From positions 49,610,929-49,674,928 of the forward strand of contig OY978525.1 of the NCBI GenBank assembly GCA_963854835.1: a stretch of 64,000 nt of DNA, read 5' to 3'. Position numbers and translations under genes: made by a program. This stretch comes from Megamerina dolium. Lineage: Eukaryota > Arthropoda > Insecta > Diptera > Megamerinidae. Positions 33,172 to 44,015 of this stretch are shown here, piece after piece. Every line of letters starts with the position of its first letter. The stretch's first letter is position 1. The notes under the pieces are model-generated. The model did no database searches. It was not told the origin of the DNA and saw only the letters and a list, made by a program, of their open reading frames with translations.

Positions 33172-34620
33172 TACCTTTCACTGTTATCATGGCAGTGCTG
33201 AGGAGTACTTAAGATTTTGATTTGCAATGTTTTGCTGTCACCAATTACGTAGCTTCATCTTCCACTATTGATGGTGTATTATTTCGTTGTGCTTGGCCTT
33301 TGCAGAAGTAACTTGTGCAGGTCCTGGTGCAGGTTTAGCTTCCTCTTTTTTCGAGTTCTCGAAGTGTAGCAGTGTGGTGTGTTTTGTTGCACTTCATACA
33401 GCTTCCTAAGGAGCAATTAGTGGGAGTATGTCCAGATTTCAGGCAATTGTGGCAGTATTTTTGTTTTTGCACAAACTGAAAACGTGCTGATGGCGATTGT
33501 TGTAGGAATTATTTGCAGGAAAACAATGGATGTTTCTCAGACGTGTCTCTTGATTTTGTTGTTTGAGTAATAAATGAAGTAGGACGTGTCTATTTTTGCG
33601 TTGTGTCATGCAGCTTTTTAACGGAGTTGACGAACGTAATTCGTGGTGAGCTAAATAGCTCATTTATTAACTTGCTGACAAGAAAACGTTTGTTGTTATA
33701 TCGTTCCAGAAGCATGTTCCATACTGCATCGAAATTTTCTCCTGTGGAGGCAAAATGTTTGATCAAATTCGCAGCCCCACCAACTGAGATTTCAAGTACC
33801 ACATTTTTTGGACCTTTGAAAACGGTTGATTTATGACAAGTTGAGTGTATAGATCATAAAATTCCTGCCATTTTAAGTAGCTGCCATCAAACCTTGGAAT
33901 CGTTATCTTTGGCAGTGAAATGGCTGTTGTTGGATTTGAAGCATAAGCAGGTGGTGTATTATTATTTAAAGCCTGTAGTGATACACGTACGATGTTCTCC
34001 ACTGAGATGAACTGCTCCATGTTGTGTCCATGTTCGGATGGACTTTCATACAATTCGCATATTTTAAAATGAATACTTTCGATGTGCTCCCATAACTTTT
34101 GGATAACTGGAAGACTGGGCGATGAAACGATATCTCCAAGTGAACGCTGCAGCGAGGCTATCATTGCATCCTGTCTGCGAACTAGTTTAATGAACTCGCT
34201 TGGATTGTACTCCTGCTGCTCTACTCTTGCTGTCTGCTGCTGTTGACTGGGCTCACCTCTTTGCTGATTATCATCTCTATTGTACGTTTAAGATCGTTTC
34301 GATGTGTTTATTAGTTTTTCAATCGACGACTCAAATAAATCTTTGTATTGGTTTACAATTTCCATTATCCGGTTGTAGTACTCGTGTGCGAATTACTAAT
34401 GATGCACTGGTGTGTTTTCGAGAAGACGAAGATTGTTATCTGTACTTTCAAATGTTGACTATTCTTCGTCTAGTCGTCTCAGCCTGATAATACTCCACCG
34501 ATTATTTCCTTGAGATAGGGTCCTTATTGAAATTGCGAATGATGTTTTCAATATTCGTGCCAGCTTCCTTTTGCTGTTTTGCTAGATCTTCAAACGCTGC
34601 CATTAGGAGTGTTGATTATT
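33172..34620 (-). pseudogene. gag: BEL-2 Gag and protease remnants
   Basis: 34164-33763 and 33802-33590 carry the DUF1759-type BEL Gag block (IPRFDGSYLKWQEFYDLYTQ and FDAVWNMLLERYNNKRFLV). 33480-33320 on the minus strand has Cys/His-rich traces of knuckles. 34620-34165 is the N-terminal part, read in pieces. At least four frame changes or stops. Confidence 0.75.
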
Positions 34621-34644
34621 GCACACAGTAATTGCTGATTGTAA

Positions 34645-34658
34645 GTCGGGGGTCACCA
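34645..34658 (-). other. Primer-binding site, tRNA-Trp-like (BEL-2)
   Basis: Minus strand TGGTGACCCCCGAC. It matches the complement of the tRNA-Trp 3' end (GTCGGGGTCACCA) with one extra C. One base separates it from the LTR start (TGTTCCG on the plus strand, 34660). Confidence 0.6.
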
Positions 34659-35036
34659 ATGTTCCGTAATAGATATACTCCAAACGGAATTGATTCACAC
34701 TTGTTTGTGGTTAAACACTGAATGATTTTTATTGATTAATTGTTGTTCTTTTAAAGTGGGATCACACGATTGCCGCAACGCACCAATTTAAAACAAATTT
34801 TATTGTCCAAAATTTTACCACAATAAATAAATTGTCACAATCAAATTCTCTGCGGTCACACGATTGTCTAATTTTTCATAAATTTGATTGTCGCGTATTG
34901 TCTCAAAACCATTAAGTGGCAATTATTGTCCCACTTCAGTCACATGATTGTTCTACTGCACGGCAACTCTGAGAAACAGCTAGATGTCAAAGTTTGTTTA
35001 TAGTAGCGTAAATTTTAAAGCATTTCTTTTATAAAG

Positions 35037-35342
35037 ATGATGTGTTCTCTAAAGAAAAAGAAAATTGCATTAGCTTTAATTATCGTGTGTGCATTTGACG
35101 AAATGGAAACAGAAAAAAAGAAAGAAAGAAAAGTTAATAGAAGTACGTGGGTCAGAGAGTGGCTCACAAAAAGAAGCACTGATGGTGCATACGAAAAAAC
35201 ATTAATGGAATTTCGGGAAATAGAAAACCAAAAGTTTTTGTTCAAAAATTTTATTCGGATGAATGATGAAACGTTTAACGAATTGTTGCAACTAGTGTCA
35301 CCATATATTAAGAAACAAGACACAAACATGCGAAACATGTGA
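35037..35342 (+). pseudogene. PIF/Harbinger transposase, N-terminal remnant
   Basis: 101 codons. A basic start is followed by STWVREWL, the LMEFREIENQKFLFKNFIRM block and TFNELLQLVSPYIKKQDTNM, the N-terminal part of Harbinger transposases before the DDE nuclease. The frame stops just after, where the deletion joins it to the 3' end of the convergent MADF gene; the two frames overlap by 35 bases. Likely start is the ATG at 35037 or the in-frame one near 35103. Confidence 0.85.
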
Positions 35343-35885
35343 CTGCACGCTGCAACATGCCACTTTTGTGTTCCATTACTATCTCAGGGATAGCAGAATT
35401 TTTTGAAGTACTGCTCTCTAACTGAGTGTCATCCAAATCTAATGTTGACACTGTGCATGACATTTTTGACATAGAATGGTCATTGTAAAATTGCATTGCA
35501 GTCCAATGCGGCCAATGTGGCGTGCTATTTTCGGCTCCCTGGCCAGATTTTGATTTTAGTTTTTTTTTAACATTTTGGAAAGCTGTTTTAATATTGCACC
35601 ATTTGGCTTTACAGTCTTCCACCGTGTGCCCTGTACAAAATTTTTCAACTTTCCGCCATGCCTGCTCCCGTTTATTCCGATCTTTGTAATCTGTGGATGA
35701 ATATTGCCAAACACATGGATGCTGTTCCACAGCTTGTATCAACTCCTGTATAGCAGTGTAGGTCCATTTTGAAATTACACTGGGTTTTTTCTTTTTTTCG
35801 GCAAAGGTGCTTGTGGTTGCTGATCGGGGGAAAAGCACTCTAGTTCAGCGGAATCCTCGAATACAATACATTCATCGGATTCCAT
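35308..35885 (-). pseudogene. MADF-domain protein of the PIF/Harbinger element, one frameshift
   Basis: An ATG at 35885 opens an acidic N-terminus (MESDECIVFEDSAELECF) with a PKKRK nuclear-localisation-like run. In the A-rich tract near 35796 the phase shifts, and the 176-codon frame ending at 35308 carries a MADF domain (LIQAVEQHPCVWQY through WRKVEKF...DCKAKWCNIKTAFQNVKKKLKS). Such proteins bind DNA and help Harbinger transposases enter the nucleus. The shift is one base in a homopolymer, so a sequencing error is possible. Confidence 0.8.
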
Positions 35886-36389
35886 ATTAAAACTGCAAAT
35901 AAAATAAACATAGTTATAGCAAATACAACAATTAAAATTAATTTTACTTACGACAAGAAATGTTGACCGTAGAATCTCAAAATTGGCGCGTATTGTCTTC
36001 TTTGATTGACGCACTAGAACACAATAAATATTGCCACATTTTTGAAATTTTCACACAATTGTCACACCAGAGTTGTATTTGATTGCCGCAAATCAGCACA
36101 ATTTATTTTTGATTGTCGTATGGGACAATAAATTGTGAAATCACACGATTGGCATATTAAATATACCAATAATTGATGCTTTGCGGCAATCGTGTGATCC
36201 CACCTTTATACAATAAAAGTGCTTATTCTGTAATTTCACATTCTGTGGGAAAATTCTTACGTAAGTATCTTTTTACTAAATTAATTCAATAACATTTACA
36301 CGCAGAATAGATTAATGCTTATTGTGCAAAATGTGATTTAACAATATGCTATAATGATATTTGAGTTGATAATAATTTTGTTATTGTTA

Positions 36390-37465
36390 ACAATATGCTA
36401 TAATGATATTTGAGTTGTAGATGTGATAATGGGAGTGCGATGCAATTGCGCTATCGAGAAAATTCTGATTATGGGAGAGAGATATGTGGGATTTACAGAA
36501 TATACATATATATGCGATGTACTCTTCACTGCCTTGGCGAAATGAAATCAACAAACAATCTTCTCCAATACAAATTTCTTATATTTAACGTGATGAAACA
36601 AACCGACGAAATGTATGTATATACTGGCACGCATATAAGTATATATTTTGGAGGTATATTCCTATATTCGTATTAATAGTATATATACACAAACACATGT
36701 AGTAGTCTGTAATATATGCAAGCAATTTTGACCGGAGTTTTTTTACATATTACATGGATGTACACATGCATGCACGTCACTGACATCTGCGATATGTATG
36801 TACCGCTATATCGTACGTGGTGGCAAGATTTTTCTTACGTCGTCTAATTTATGCGTTTTAACTCACTACACATGTTACATTAATATTACTATTATGTTAT
36901 ACTATTACATTATATTATTATGTTATACTATTATGTGTTTATACTTTATGAATATCGCTGTAATCATTAATATAATGATAATCACTATTCTATACAAACC
37001 GTGATGAGCAATGGGTTATCGTACGTTTATAATGTAATAAAATAATAAATAATAATAAAAAACCAATGGGTAATCGTACCTCACTGTATGATTATGAAAT
37101 AATTTCGCAATTATGCACAGTAAAACGAAAAAGAACCAAAAAGAAGAAAAACAAAATAAGCAACAACCATGCATACATAATATTTAACGCATGCACAATT
37201 TTTACAGCAGCAAGTATTAAATACAAAGAATAATGATGACCTACTAAAAAGAAGTTGTAATTATGACCTACTGAAGAAATTGCAATTTCTTCAGAAATTA
37301 TTTTATTCAAAAACGGGGCTAAACTGTAAATTACGTTATATACATTAGGCTATGTAAACTAAGACGGCGGCTGAAATAAAGGCAGTCTACATAAGTAGAT
37401 GACTCGAAGAGCGAGTTAGTGTGAACTAGAAGTGGAAGTTATATATATTGTGAAGGAATTATGTT

Positions 37466-37469
<4 letters not shown>
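36390..37469. other. Unassigned AT-rich stretch with an LTR-like repeat
   Basis: No ORF supported. 37150-37370 resembles 45205-45690: both have GCAACAACCATGCAT near the start, then GACCTACTGAAGAAATTGCA-like and TATGTAAACTAAGA-like segments, so they are copies of one dispersed repeat, possibly an LTR. Confidence 0.4.

Positions 37470-37532
<63 letters not shown>
37470..37532. repeat. (TA)n microsatellite
   Basis: About 55 bases of pure TA, ending at the TIR of a mariner MITE arm. Confidence 0.95.
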
Positions 37533-37533
<1 letters not shown>

Positions 37534-37719
37534 CATTCTGTCAAATAAGTATCCGGAAATCGGAAATTCTCATTTTTAATTTTCCCTCTGAGAATATTTC
37601 AAAAAAAATTTTTCCCCAGGTTGGCACAACTGTCAACCACTATTTTGTGAATTTTTATTGCTATGTGTCATTTAGTTTGGTTACGGCGTCATTAGGAACA
37701 AGTCAACCTTTTGTGTGCG
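37534..37719 (+). mobile_element. Half of a mariner MITE (one long TIR arm)
   Basis: CATTCTGTCAAATAAGTATC starts it, and the next 180 bases match the left arm of the MITE at 55778-56313 closely. The centre and right arm are missing, and gypsy pol sequence begins within 20 bases. Confidence 0.85.
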
Positions 37720-37734
37720 TGTGAAAGTACACGA

Positions 37735-39900
37735 TACCAGTAAAGACAGATCAGGAACCAATACATCAGAGGCAGTACAGGTTACCAGAAGTGCATAAGG
37801 AGGATATTAATAGGCAGGTAAATAAAATGTTGGAAGACGAAATAATCATTCCCAGTTCTTCCCCATGGAATTCCTAAATAATATTAGTTCCAAAGAAGGC
37901 GGAAAGCGAAAAGTAATGGGGACTAGTTGTTGATTTCAGAAAACTGAACGATGTCACCATTAAACAGGTTTTTCCAATTCTACACATTGATGAGATATTG
38001 GATCAGTTAGGTCATAGTACATATTTTACTACACTTGATCTGGCCAGTGTTTATCATCAAGTACTAATGGAGGAATCTGACAGAGAAAAAACCGCTTTTC
38101 GTTAAGGTGTCGGGCATTGTGAATTTAATAGAATGCCTATTGGGCTAACGGGAGCACCTGCGACTTTTCAAAGATTAATGAATCATGTATTGACTTGACT
38201 CCAGGGAATGGATTGTTTTGTATATTTGGATGACATAGTTGTCTACGGTCGGAATTTGGCGCAACATGAATCGCGATTGCGGATAGTGTTTGAACTCTTA
38301 CGCAAACATAACTTAAAACTAAATACAGAGAAGTGCCAATTTTTGCGAAAAGAGATAATTTGCCTAGAGCATAAGTGCACTGAGAAAGGGGCATTGTCAG
38401 ATCCCAGTAAGGTAGAATGTGTCAAAAATATTCCTGTTCCAAGAAATAAGAAAGATGTTCAGGCATTCTTAGGTTTAGTAAACTATTTTAGAAATTTTGC
38501 TGAAAATATGGCAAGCATAGCGCTACCAATTAATAAATTACTAAGAAAATATGCAAAATTTGAATGGACCGATAAATGCCAGAAAGCTTTTGAAAATTTG
38601 AAGGAGGCAATTTGCTCCCCCCCCAATTTTTTCCGAATCTTCTGTGCTGACAACAGGTTCCAGGAATGAAGCCTTGGGGGCAGTTCTATCGCAAGGTGAA
38701 ATTGGAAAAGATCAACCAATAGCCTTTGAGCGCAGAGCACTTAGTGATACTGAGAAAAGATATTCCACCATTGAAAAGGAATTCTTGGCTATCGTGTGGG
38801 CTGTAAAGAATTATAGAGCTTATCTACTGGGTAGACCATTTAAATTCTACACTGACCATCAGCCCTTACGAGGAATTGCCAATCTGAAAGACCAGACATT
38901 ACACTTAGCACGTGTCAGACATAAACTATTTGAATTTGATTTTGAAACAATTTATAAACCAGACAAAAGGCACTTGAACGCGGATGTGCTCAGCAGAGTT
39001 CCACAATTGAATTAGGAGTCGACAATGGTTGTGACTCGTTCTATGGCGGGGAATAAAGTCGATGAAACCGAACGCCTAAAAAAGGCTGATTAAAGCTCTG
39101 GTGACGAGTTAGAACTAGATGAAAATGCAGAAAACTAAGAGAACAAGAATGCGAAACTTCTCACTGATGAAAAGGATATATCGACAATATTTCGCAACTT
39201 CCATGATTCACCTTTAGGAGGGCATCTGAAAACTTATTTCACGATTAGAAGACAGTATTGGTGGAAAGGTATACGAAGCCAAATTAAAGAATATGTTAAA
39301 AATTGAAAAAATGTTAAACTAACAAGAGCTCGAGGCTTACGAAAATGCCAATGATATTAACTAATATTAACTGATAGACATGGTAGGAATCTTCCAGAGA
39401 CGACATCTGGAAACAAATACATACTTACATTTCAAGATGATTTTTCCAATTTTTTTATTTTTGTGGCTATATCAGATGCGAAAGCTATCACAAAAACGCA
39501 AAAGCGTTTTACAATGAAGTTATTATGCGATATAACATACCAAAAATATTATTGACTGATAATGCTACTAATTTCATTTAGAAGTTATTTCCCGATATAT
39601 GCAAGACGGTGTTAAAAAATTACGTATAACACCGTACCATCCACAAGCAAAGAATTCTTTAGAAAGAAGAAACAGACCTTTAGCAGAATATCTTAGAAGG
39701 TTTGTTAAAGAAGACGGGTCTAATCAGCGATGCACATACTTAATAACACCGTACATACTGCGACAAAACGGACGCCATTCAGTGTTCTATACGGTTTCAA
39801 TATCAATATGCCGACAAACTTAAAAACAAAAAGATCACCTCTGTACAATGCAGATGATCAAAATAAGATATTATAATACCAACTATGAGTTAGTGAGGGA
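37735..39900 (+). pseudogene. pol: Ty3/gypsy pol relic (gypsy-2)
   Basis: RT is readable through stops: LPEVHKEDINRQVNKMLEDE, VVDFRKLNDVTIKQ, FTTLDLASVYHQV, FNRMPIGLTGAPATFQRL and the catalytic FVYLDDIVVYG, then RNase H (38644-39015; FYTDHQPLRG and HLNADVLSRV). Integrase traces include LTDNATNF near 39555 and YHPQAKNSLERRNRPLAEYL at 39630-39700. At least four in-frame stops occur in the first 500 bases, and gag and protease are absent, cut off by the MITE arm. Confidence 0.85.
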
Positions 39901-40935
39901 AAATCAAGAAAAAGCAAAGAAATCAGCTAAAATTCAGTAAATAAAAGGGATCCACCATATAATTTTTAAAATAGGTGATAAAGTTTTGTTGAAAAATCAG
40001 ACTAGGACATAACAACTTACTTAAACATTTTTATCAATAAGTAATAGTAGTTTAAAAATCAATAATGTTTGTGGTAAAATATAAAAAAAAGAAACAACAT
40101 TTTTTTTCAGTTGGGATATAAAATACAATATTATAAAATAAGAACATTAGTTTATAGAATAGAATAGGGCAAGTTGCCATGTTCATGTGTATAACCACAT
40201 ATATTGCAATGCATCGCGTTGAATTGTAATTCGGTATGTGGATACTCATGAGCACGGGCGAATTAATTAGTCAAGCAATCAAATAGTTTAATTCGAGTTA
40301 GTATAGGAATACATAGGATTAGGGAATCATCGAGAAGGGAGTAGTTGAGTGGAAATAATGAATATATAAATGCCATCGATAAATTTAGCAATTATCTACC
40401 CCACCTGAAAACATACGAAAAAATTAAATAGGTACATTTATGAGAATTAGTTAAAGTTTGTTTTTGTTTATTGCATTTTGTTCCAAAAATTAGTGTTTAT
40501 TCATTGGACGTAGGTAAGGTTCCTGAGGAACAGTGGCGATCGTGGGAGATCATATCCGTCACGAATGACCTCATTTTCCAGCACACTGAGCAACTTGCGG
40601 AACCTTCCGGTCATTCTGTGCAAAAGCCTATAGCAGACCTCCAACTCTGGGCTATAGCCTCAGCATTATCTGGGGAACCGTAAGTCCCCGCAAATCATCT
40701 GGTGTCACCTCGTAGGTTATACCTAGTTCCTGACGGAGTGCATCGTGCACTGATGTAACGGGTTGTTCCACACAGTTTTGTTTATTCTCCCCGAGCAGAT
40801 CCAAAGCAACGTGGAAGTACGTAATTTTCTCCATAAGGATTTCAAATGGCGACATCGTGGTTATTATGTTCGGATTAATACTGATGAAAAACCAACGTAT
40901 AGAGGGCACGTTACATACTACCGTAATGAAAAGTA
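39901..40935. other. Decayed gypsy-2 region between pol and env
   Basis: No clear coding. It is AT-rich to 40460, then of more balanced composition (40500-40900), where the integrase end and env leader would be expected. 40652-40909 has a minus-strand frame without recognised domains, and 40471-40683 a short plus-strand one. Confidence 0.35.
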
Positions 40936-42392
40936 ATGGTTTTTCGAAATCTAAGTAAGACTATCGTTAACAGGGTTTTAAAGGTTAAAATGCGGTATTT
41001 CTGGATTCTATTGGCAAGCCTAGATTTGGCTGCAGCAGCATTTCCAGTGGAGATTAACAAACTCAACGAAACTGCAATAGTATACGAGAATGTAGGCAAC
41101 GCATGGTTGTTTAGCAAAGAATGGACTATTATGACAACCTTCGCAGCAATGGCATTAGACGAATTCATAACACCAACAGCATTATGGTATTCGTCGAAAA
41201 AGCTAAGTCACTTTGTAAAAAACTTAAAGAAAGACCTAGCACCTAAAAGAAACAGAAACCATAATTTCCAATTTGCGGGTTACCGATAATCATCTGAAAG
41301 GCATACTCAAAGCAAAAAGAAGTAAAAGAGCAATAGACAGCGTTTGGGAAATGTTCCATTGGGCTTTCGATACAATGGATCATCGAGATGCAGAAATCAT
41401 ATACAATCATCTAAATAGCGAAATGTGCGAGATGATAAAGCAGCAGGTCACGATAATGGCAAACAACTACGAAAGACTCGAAAGAGAAAGGTGTATGAGA
41501 ATGAATAACCGCAACGGTTTCCTCTGCAAACGCCCAGACAAAACGATGATATATGAAAACCAAAGTTGTGAGGTACGCTTAATGCAACGACAACCAACTA
41601 TGGGGATAGGGTGTGACCACGTAGCAGTACCAGCAGGAGTTGGTACATTAGTGAAAACAGAAACAGTGAATAGATGGCTCTTTACGTTCAGTAAGCCGGT
41701 GTTATTTGATGTAACCTGCGAAAATGGCACCGAACCATTCACTGGTTCAAGGTTGCTTCAAAATCTCTAATGGAGAAGTTATACTACCTATCGAGTCGGG
41801 TTCACCACAAAACTTTACAACACCAACAAGAAGGGTAGATCATTATCCGTTATTCATAGAAAACTTAAAGGAAAGTTGGAAACCACTAACCACAGATGCA
41901 TCCGTGATAAAACCTTTGGTAACGGCAAAACACTCTAAATACAGACAAGCAGTGAAAGAAGGTTACGTAAGCTCCGAACAACTGAACACAAACATTGAAA
42001 TCAAGCAAAGAACGCAGCTTCTTCACGAAAACCAACAAAATCTATGGACGACGGTGATTTATTCTGGGACTACGATAACAATCTTTATAACCAATGCACT
42101 GTTCTTTTTTAAATTTGGTTGCTGTTGCACAAACAAAATAAAATCGACACCGAGGCATCAACCCAACATATCACCTCCAGTACATTCAACATTCCAAATA
42201 AACCCGTCTCGACACCTTAAAGTAGTTTCAGCATCAGGGGCAAAAGCGATTACATTTTCATCCAACGGTTCATCTGAAACAGATATCCAACAAATAAGCG
42301 TCGGAGATGGTGGATTAACAGTAGAATCCTTAAGGTATTCAAACACAGTATATATAAACAAGTTATTAAACTTTTATAAACTCACTGCCTAG
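40936..42392 (+). pseudogene. env: Env glycoprotein of gypsy-2, three overlapping frames
   Basis: 40936-41289, 41273-41770 and 41724-42392 cover one Env with two frameshifts. Near 40990 there is a signal peptide (MRYFWILLASLDLAAAA). At 41315-41329 a KRSKR furin-type site is followed by a hydrophobic/amphipathic segment. The surface part has many Cys. Near 42050-42115 a transmembrane stretch (VIYSGTTITIFITNALFFF) is followed by CCC and a 90-residue tail. Except for the shifts it has few stops, in contrast to pol. Env would let particles enter cells; this copy cannot make it in one piece. Confidence 0.75.
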
Positions 42393-42396
42393 AAAA

Positions 42397-42442
42397 AAAA
42401 TTATAATTTTTAATGAAAATTATCATTAAAAATTATAATTTT
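42397..42442. other. Perfect hairpin upstream of the gypsy-2 polypurine tract
   Basis: Arms 42397-42415 and 42424-42442 are perfectly complementary over 19 bases with an 8-base loop. It starts 4 bases after the env stop and ends 15 bases before the polypurine tract. A similar hairpin is at 22344-22384. Confidence 0.85.
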
Positions 42443-42457
42443 CCTTCTTCATAATAT

Positions 42458-42735
42458 GGGGAGGAATGTTATGAGTCAAAATAATGCTCGTGTAAAAAAT
42501 CAACATTATTTTAAAATATTAAGTCCCAAAGTGGAAGCCAAATATTAGCTATTTTCAAACAACTTTTTATCAATGCTGAAAGTATCTACTTTGGTAGTTC
42601 GTGAGTTGTTATAAAATATTCATTATGAGATCCAAGGTAGCCTGTTAGTTAGCGTTGGTCACCTGGAGAGACTGAATCAATGAAGCTCGATCGCAAATAT
42701 TGAAATTTTTGAACGTCTGAAAATTCCCTGTTGTT
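42458..42735 (+). repeat. Polypurine tract (42458-42466) and LTR start of gypsy-2
   Basis: GGGGAGGAA runs into TGTTATGAGTCAAAATA, close to the junction at 22391-22415. The LTR end is not identified because no second copy is in the window; I stop it arbitrarily at the next ORF. Confidence 0.6.
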
Positions 42736-43146
42736 GTGCACCAGAGTTCAAAAAACGTTGCAGAAGTTCAACCAATCACGCTGCTCCCCGCTGAAGTGTA
42801 TGCATTGGAGTTTTGGAAAATTGATGCGAGGAGCTTGTTGACGTTCGCTGGAAATATGAAAGCTGCTGAATTGCTGGAGAGTCGCTATGGTTTGCTAGGC
42901 GACCATGCAGTCGGTAATTGTTGCCTGTGTTTCAATATACGATTGTTCAAAGGCAACCCGAAGGATCTCGACCAGCTGCGACTCATCAAGCTGTTCCAGC
43001 ATGACCTGCAGTTCCGAAAGTGCGTTATAGATGCGTTCTACTCTGACTTCACTTGCGGCGGGAGCAGTGATAATGATTGGTCATCAATGCCAACATCATT
43101 CTGCTGCCAAGCAATGAACCGGCTTTTGATGAAGTGTCCGATATAG
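42736..43146 (+). CDS. Unrecognised 136-codon ORF with host-like composition
   Basis: Open from about 42721 to a TAG at 43144. It has no ATG before residue 41 (MKAAELLESRYG), so it may be an exon or a fragment. GC is near one half, well above the flanks. It encodes a soluble, helix-rich sequence with Cys pairs (VGNCCLCFNIRLF, CGGSSDN, SFCCQ). I do not recognise a family. CACCAG at 42738-42743 after a T-rich stretch could be a splice acceptor. It lies just after the gypsy-2 LTR start and could be part of a captured host gene or an unknown element. Confidence 0.4.
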   Translation: MHQSSKNVAEVQPITLLPAEVYALEFWKIDARSLLTFAGNMKAAELLESRYGLLGDHAVGNCCLCFNIRLFKGNPKDLDQLRLIKLFQHDLQFRKCVIDAFYSDFTCGGSSDNDWSSMPTSFCCQAMNRLLMKCPI

Positions 43147-43596
43147 CCATTTGGAGGTTATAGTACTTAAAAGGAAGTATATTATCTGAGCCTTATCTAG
43201 CTCAAAGAACCTTCGTGAATTGCAGAACTTTTTCTACAATTTAATAGTCGAATAATTTTGTTCGTGTTGGTCTTTATCAAATATTAATAAATTGATTTTA
43301 ATTAATTTTCCTCAAACAGATGCCGTCAATTAAACGGCTTAAGCTAGGAAGCTGGATTTGGTACACTAATTGCTATCGTAGTATTTTTAGTAGTATTTGT
43401 GCCAAATTTCCATAAAATATCTAATTGGTAAGTAACCGAAGTTATTCCCTTCTTCAGGTTTACTTAAAAATGTCACTTATCTAAAGTGCCACTAATTACA
43501 TAGATATTATATGAAATCCAGAGAAGAAGAGCTAAATTTAAACAAGAACTACAATATTGCAACAAATTTAGAAAATCGCTTTAGTATTGTAGTATT
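43147..43596. other. Unassigned stretch
   Basis: AT-rich, no ORF or repeat recognised other than TTAATAAATTGATTTTAATTAATT near 43285. Confidence 0.5.
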
Positions 43597-43608
43597 TTTT
43601 AATCCATT

Positions 43609-44003
43609 GGGTTAGGTTAGGTTATGTGTCTGCCCTCTCTCTGAGAGGTCACACTTAGGCCAGAAAGGCCCATTGTGTTACCACCCAGCTTCTTTTCCAA
43701 TGCTGCTGTGAATGTTAAATTTGGACAGCATTAGAAGGGACCTACTTATATTAGCCAGTTCCGAAAGGCAGAATCCTTGTGACATCACTTTAACTTAGTT
43801 TGTGTCACAGAGCTCTTTTAAGAAGCATTTTTGGCAAATTGTTACTGACGGAAAAATTACCAATTCTTGCCGGCAGGTGAGTACCGTTCGAAAGAAAACT
43901 CTTTTCGATATTACATTTTGTTTTTTATGCTTCAGCCGGGGATTGAACCCATGATCTACATATCAGAAGGCAAAAGCACTAACCACTGAGTTACGGCACC
44001 CAC
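43609..44003 (-). mobile_element. tRNA-derived SINE, copy 3, with a different 3' tail
   Basis: On the minus strand the tRNA-like head (TAACTCAGTGGTTAG and GGTTCAATCCCC) and body match the other copies down to the CAGTAACAATT/AAGTAGGTCCC region. After about 43745 the tail is different: it has GGTGGTAACACAATGGGCC and ends in CATAACCTAACCTAACCC. The flanks are TTTTAATCCATT at 43597-43608 and 44004-44015, a 12-bp duplication that brackets head, body and new tail, so the chimaera moved as one unit. Confidence 0.9.
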
Positions 44004-44015
44004 TTTTAATCCATT

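Larger units (their letters stand above)
34754..36205 (+). mobile_element. PIF/Harbinger DNA transposon, internally deleted, 1452 bp
   Basis: Terminal inverted repeats of about 24 bases (AAGTGGGATCACACGATTGC at the left, its near-complement at the right) are flanked by TTA duplications (34751-34753 and 36206-36208), the TWA duplication of this superfamily. Extra CACACGATTG and ATTGTCCCA-type motifs recur in both sub-terminal regions. Inside are the start of a transposase (plus strand) and a MADF protein gene (minus strand), the classical two-gene set. Loss of the transposase core makes it non-autonomous. Confidence 0.9.
27936..36389 (-). mobile_element. BEL/Pao element BEL-2 with env remnants, decayed
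   Basis: Reading leftward: LTR (with a Harbinger element inside), primer site at 34658-34645, gag, protease, RT, RNase H, integrase (to 29643), env remnants (29640-28000), polypurine tract and LTR start (27985). Env after BEL pol recalls roo-type elements. Decay is heavier than in BEL-1, with an internal deletion across the RT core. The outer LTR limits are not established: the left LTR is recognised for about 50 bp only and the right edge near 36389 is a weak match. Confidence 0.7.
34660..36389 (-). repeat. BEL-2 5' LTR, split by a PIF/Harbinger insertion
   Basis: 34660-34753 and 36206 onward. The inner end is set by the primer site. The outer end at about 36389 (TTGTTAACA) is a guess from the TGTTA start also seen at 27985. 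A 31-base string beginning TTAACAATATGCTATAATG is directly repeated at 36338 and 36387. Confidence 0.4.

Noticed and set aside
43609..43630. GGTTAGGTTAGG as insect telomeric repeat
   Set aside because: Only about two units, at the end of a SINE inside its duplication, and flies lack the TTAGG telomere.
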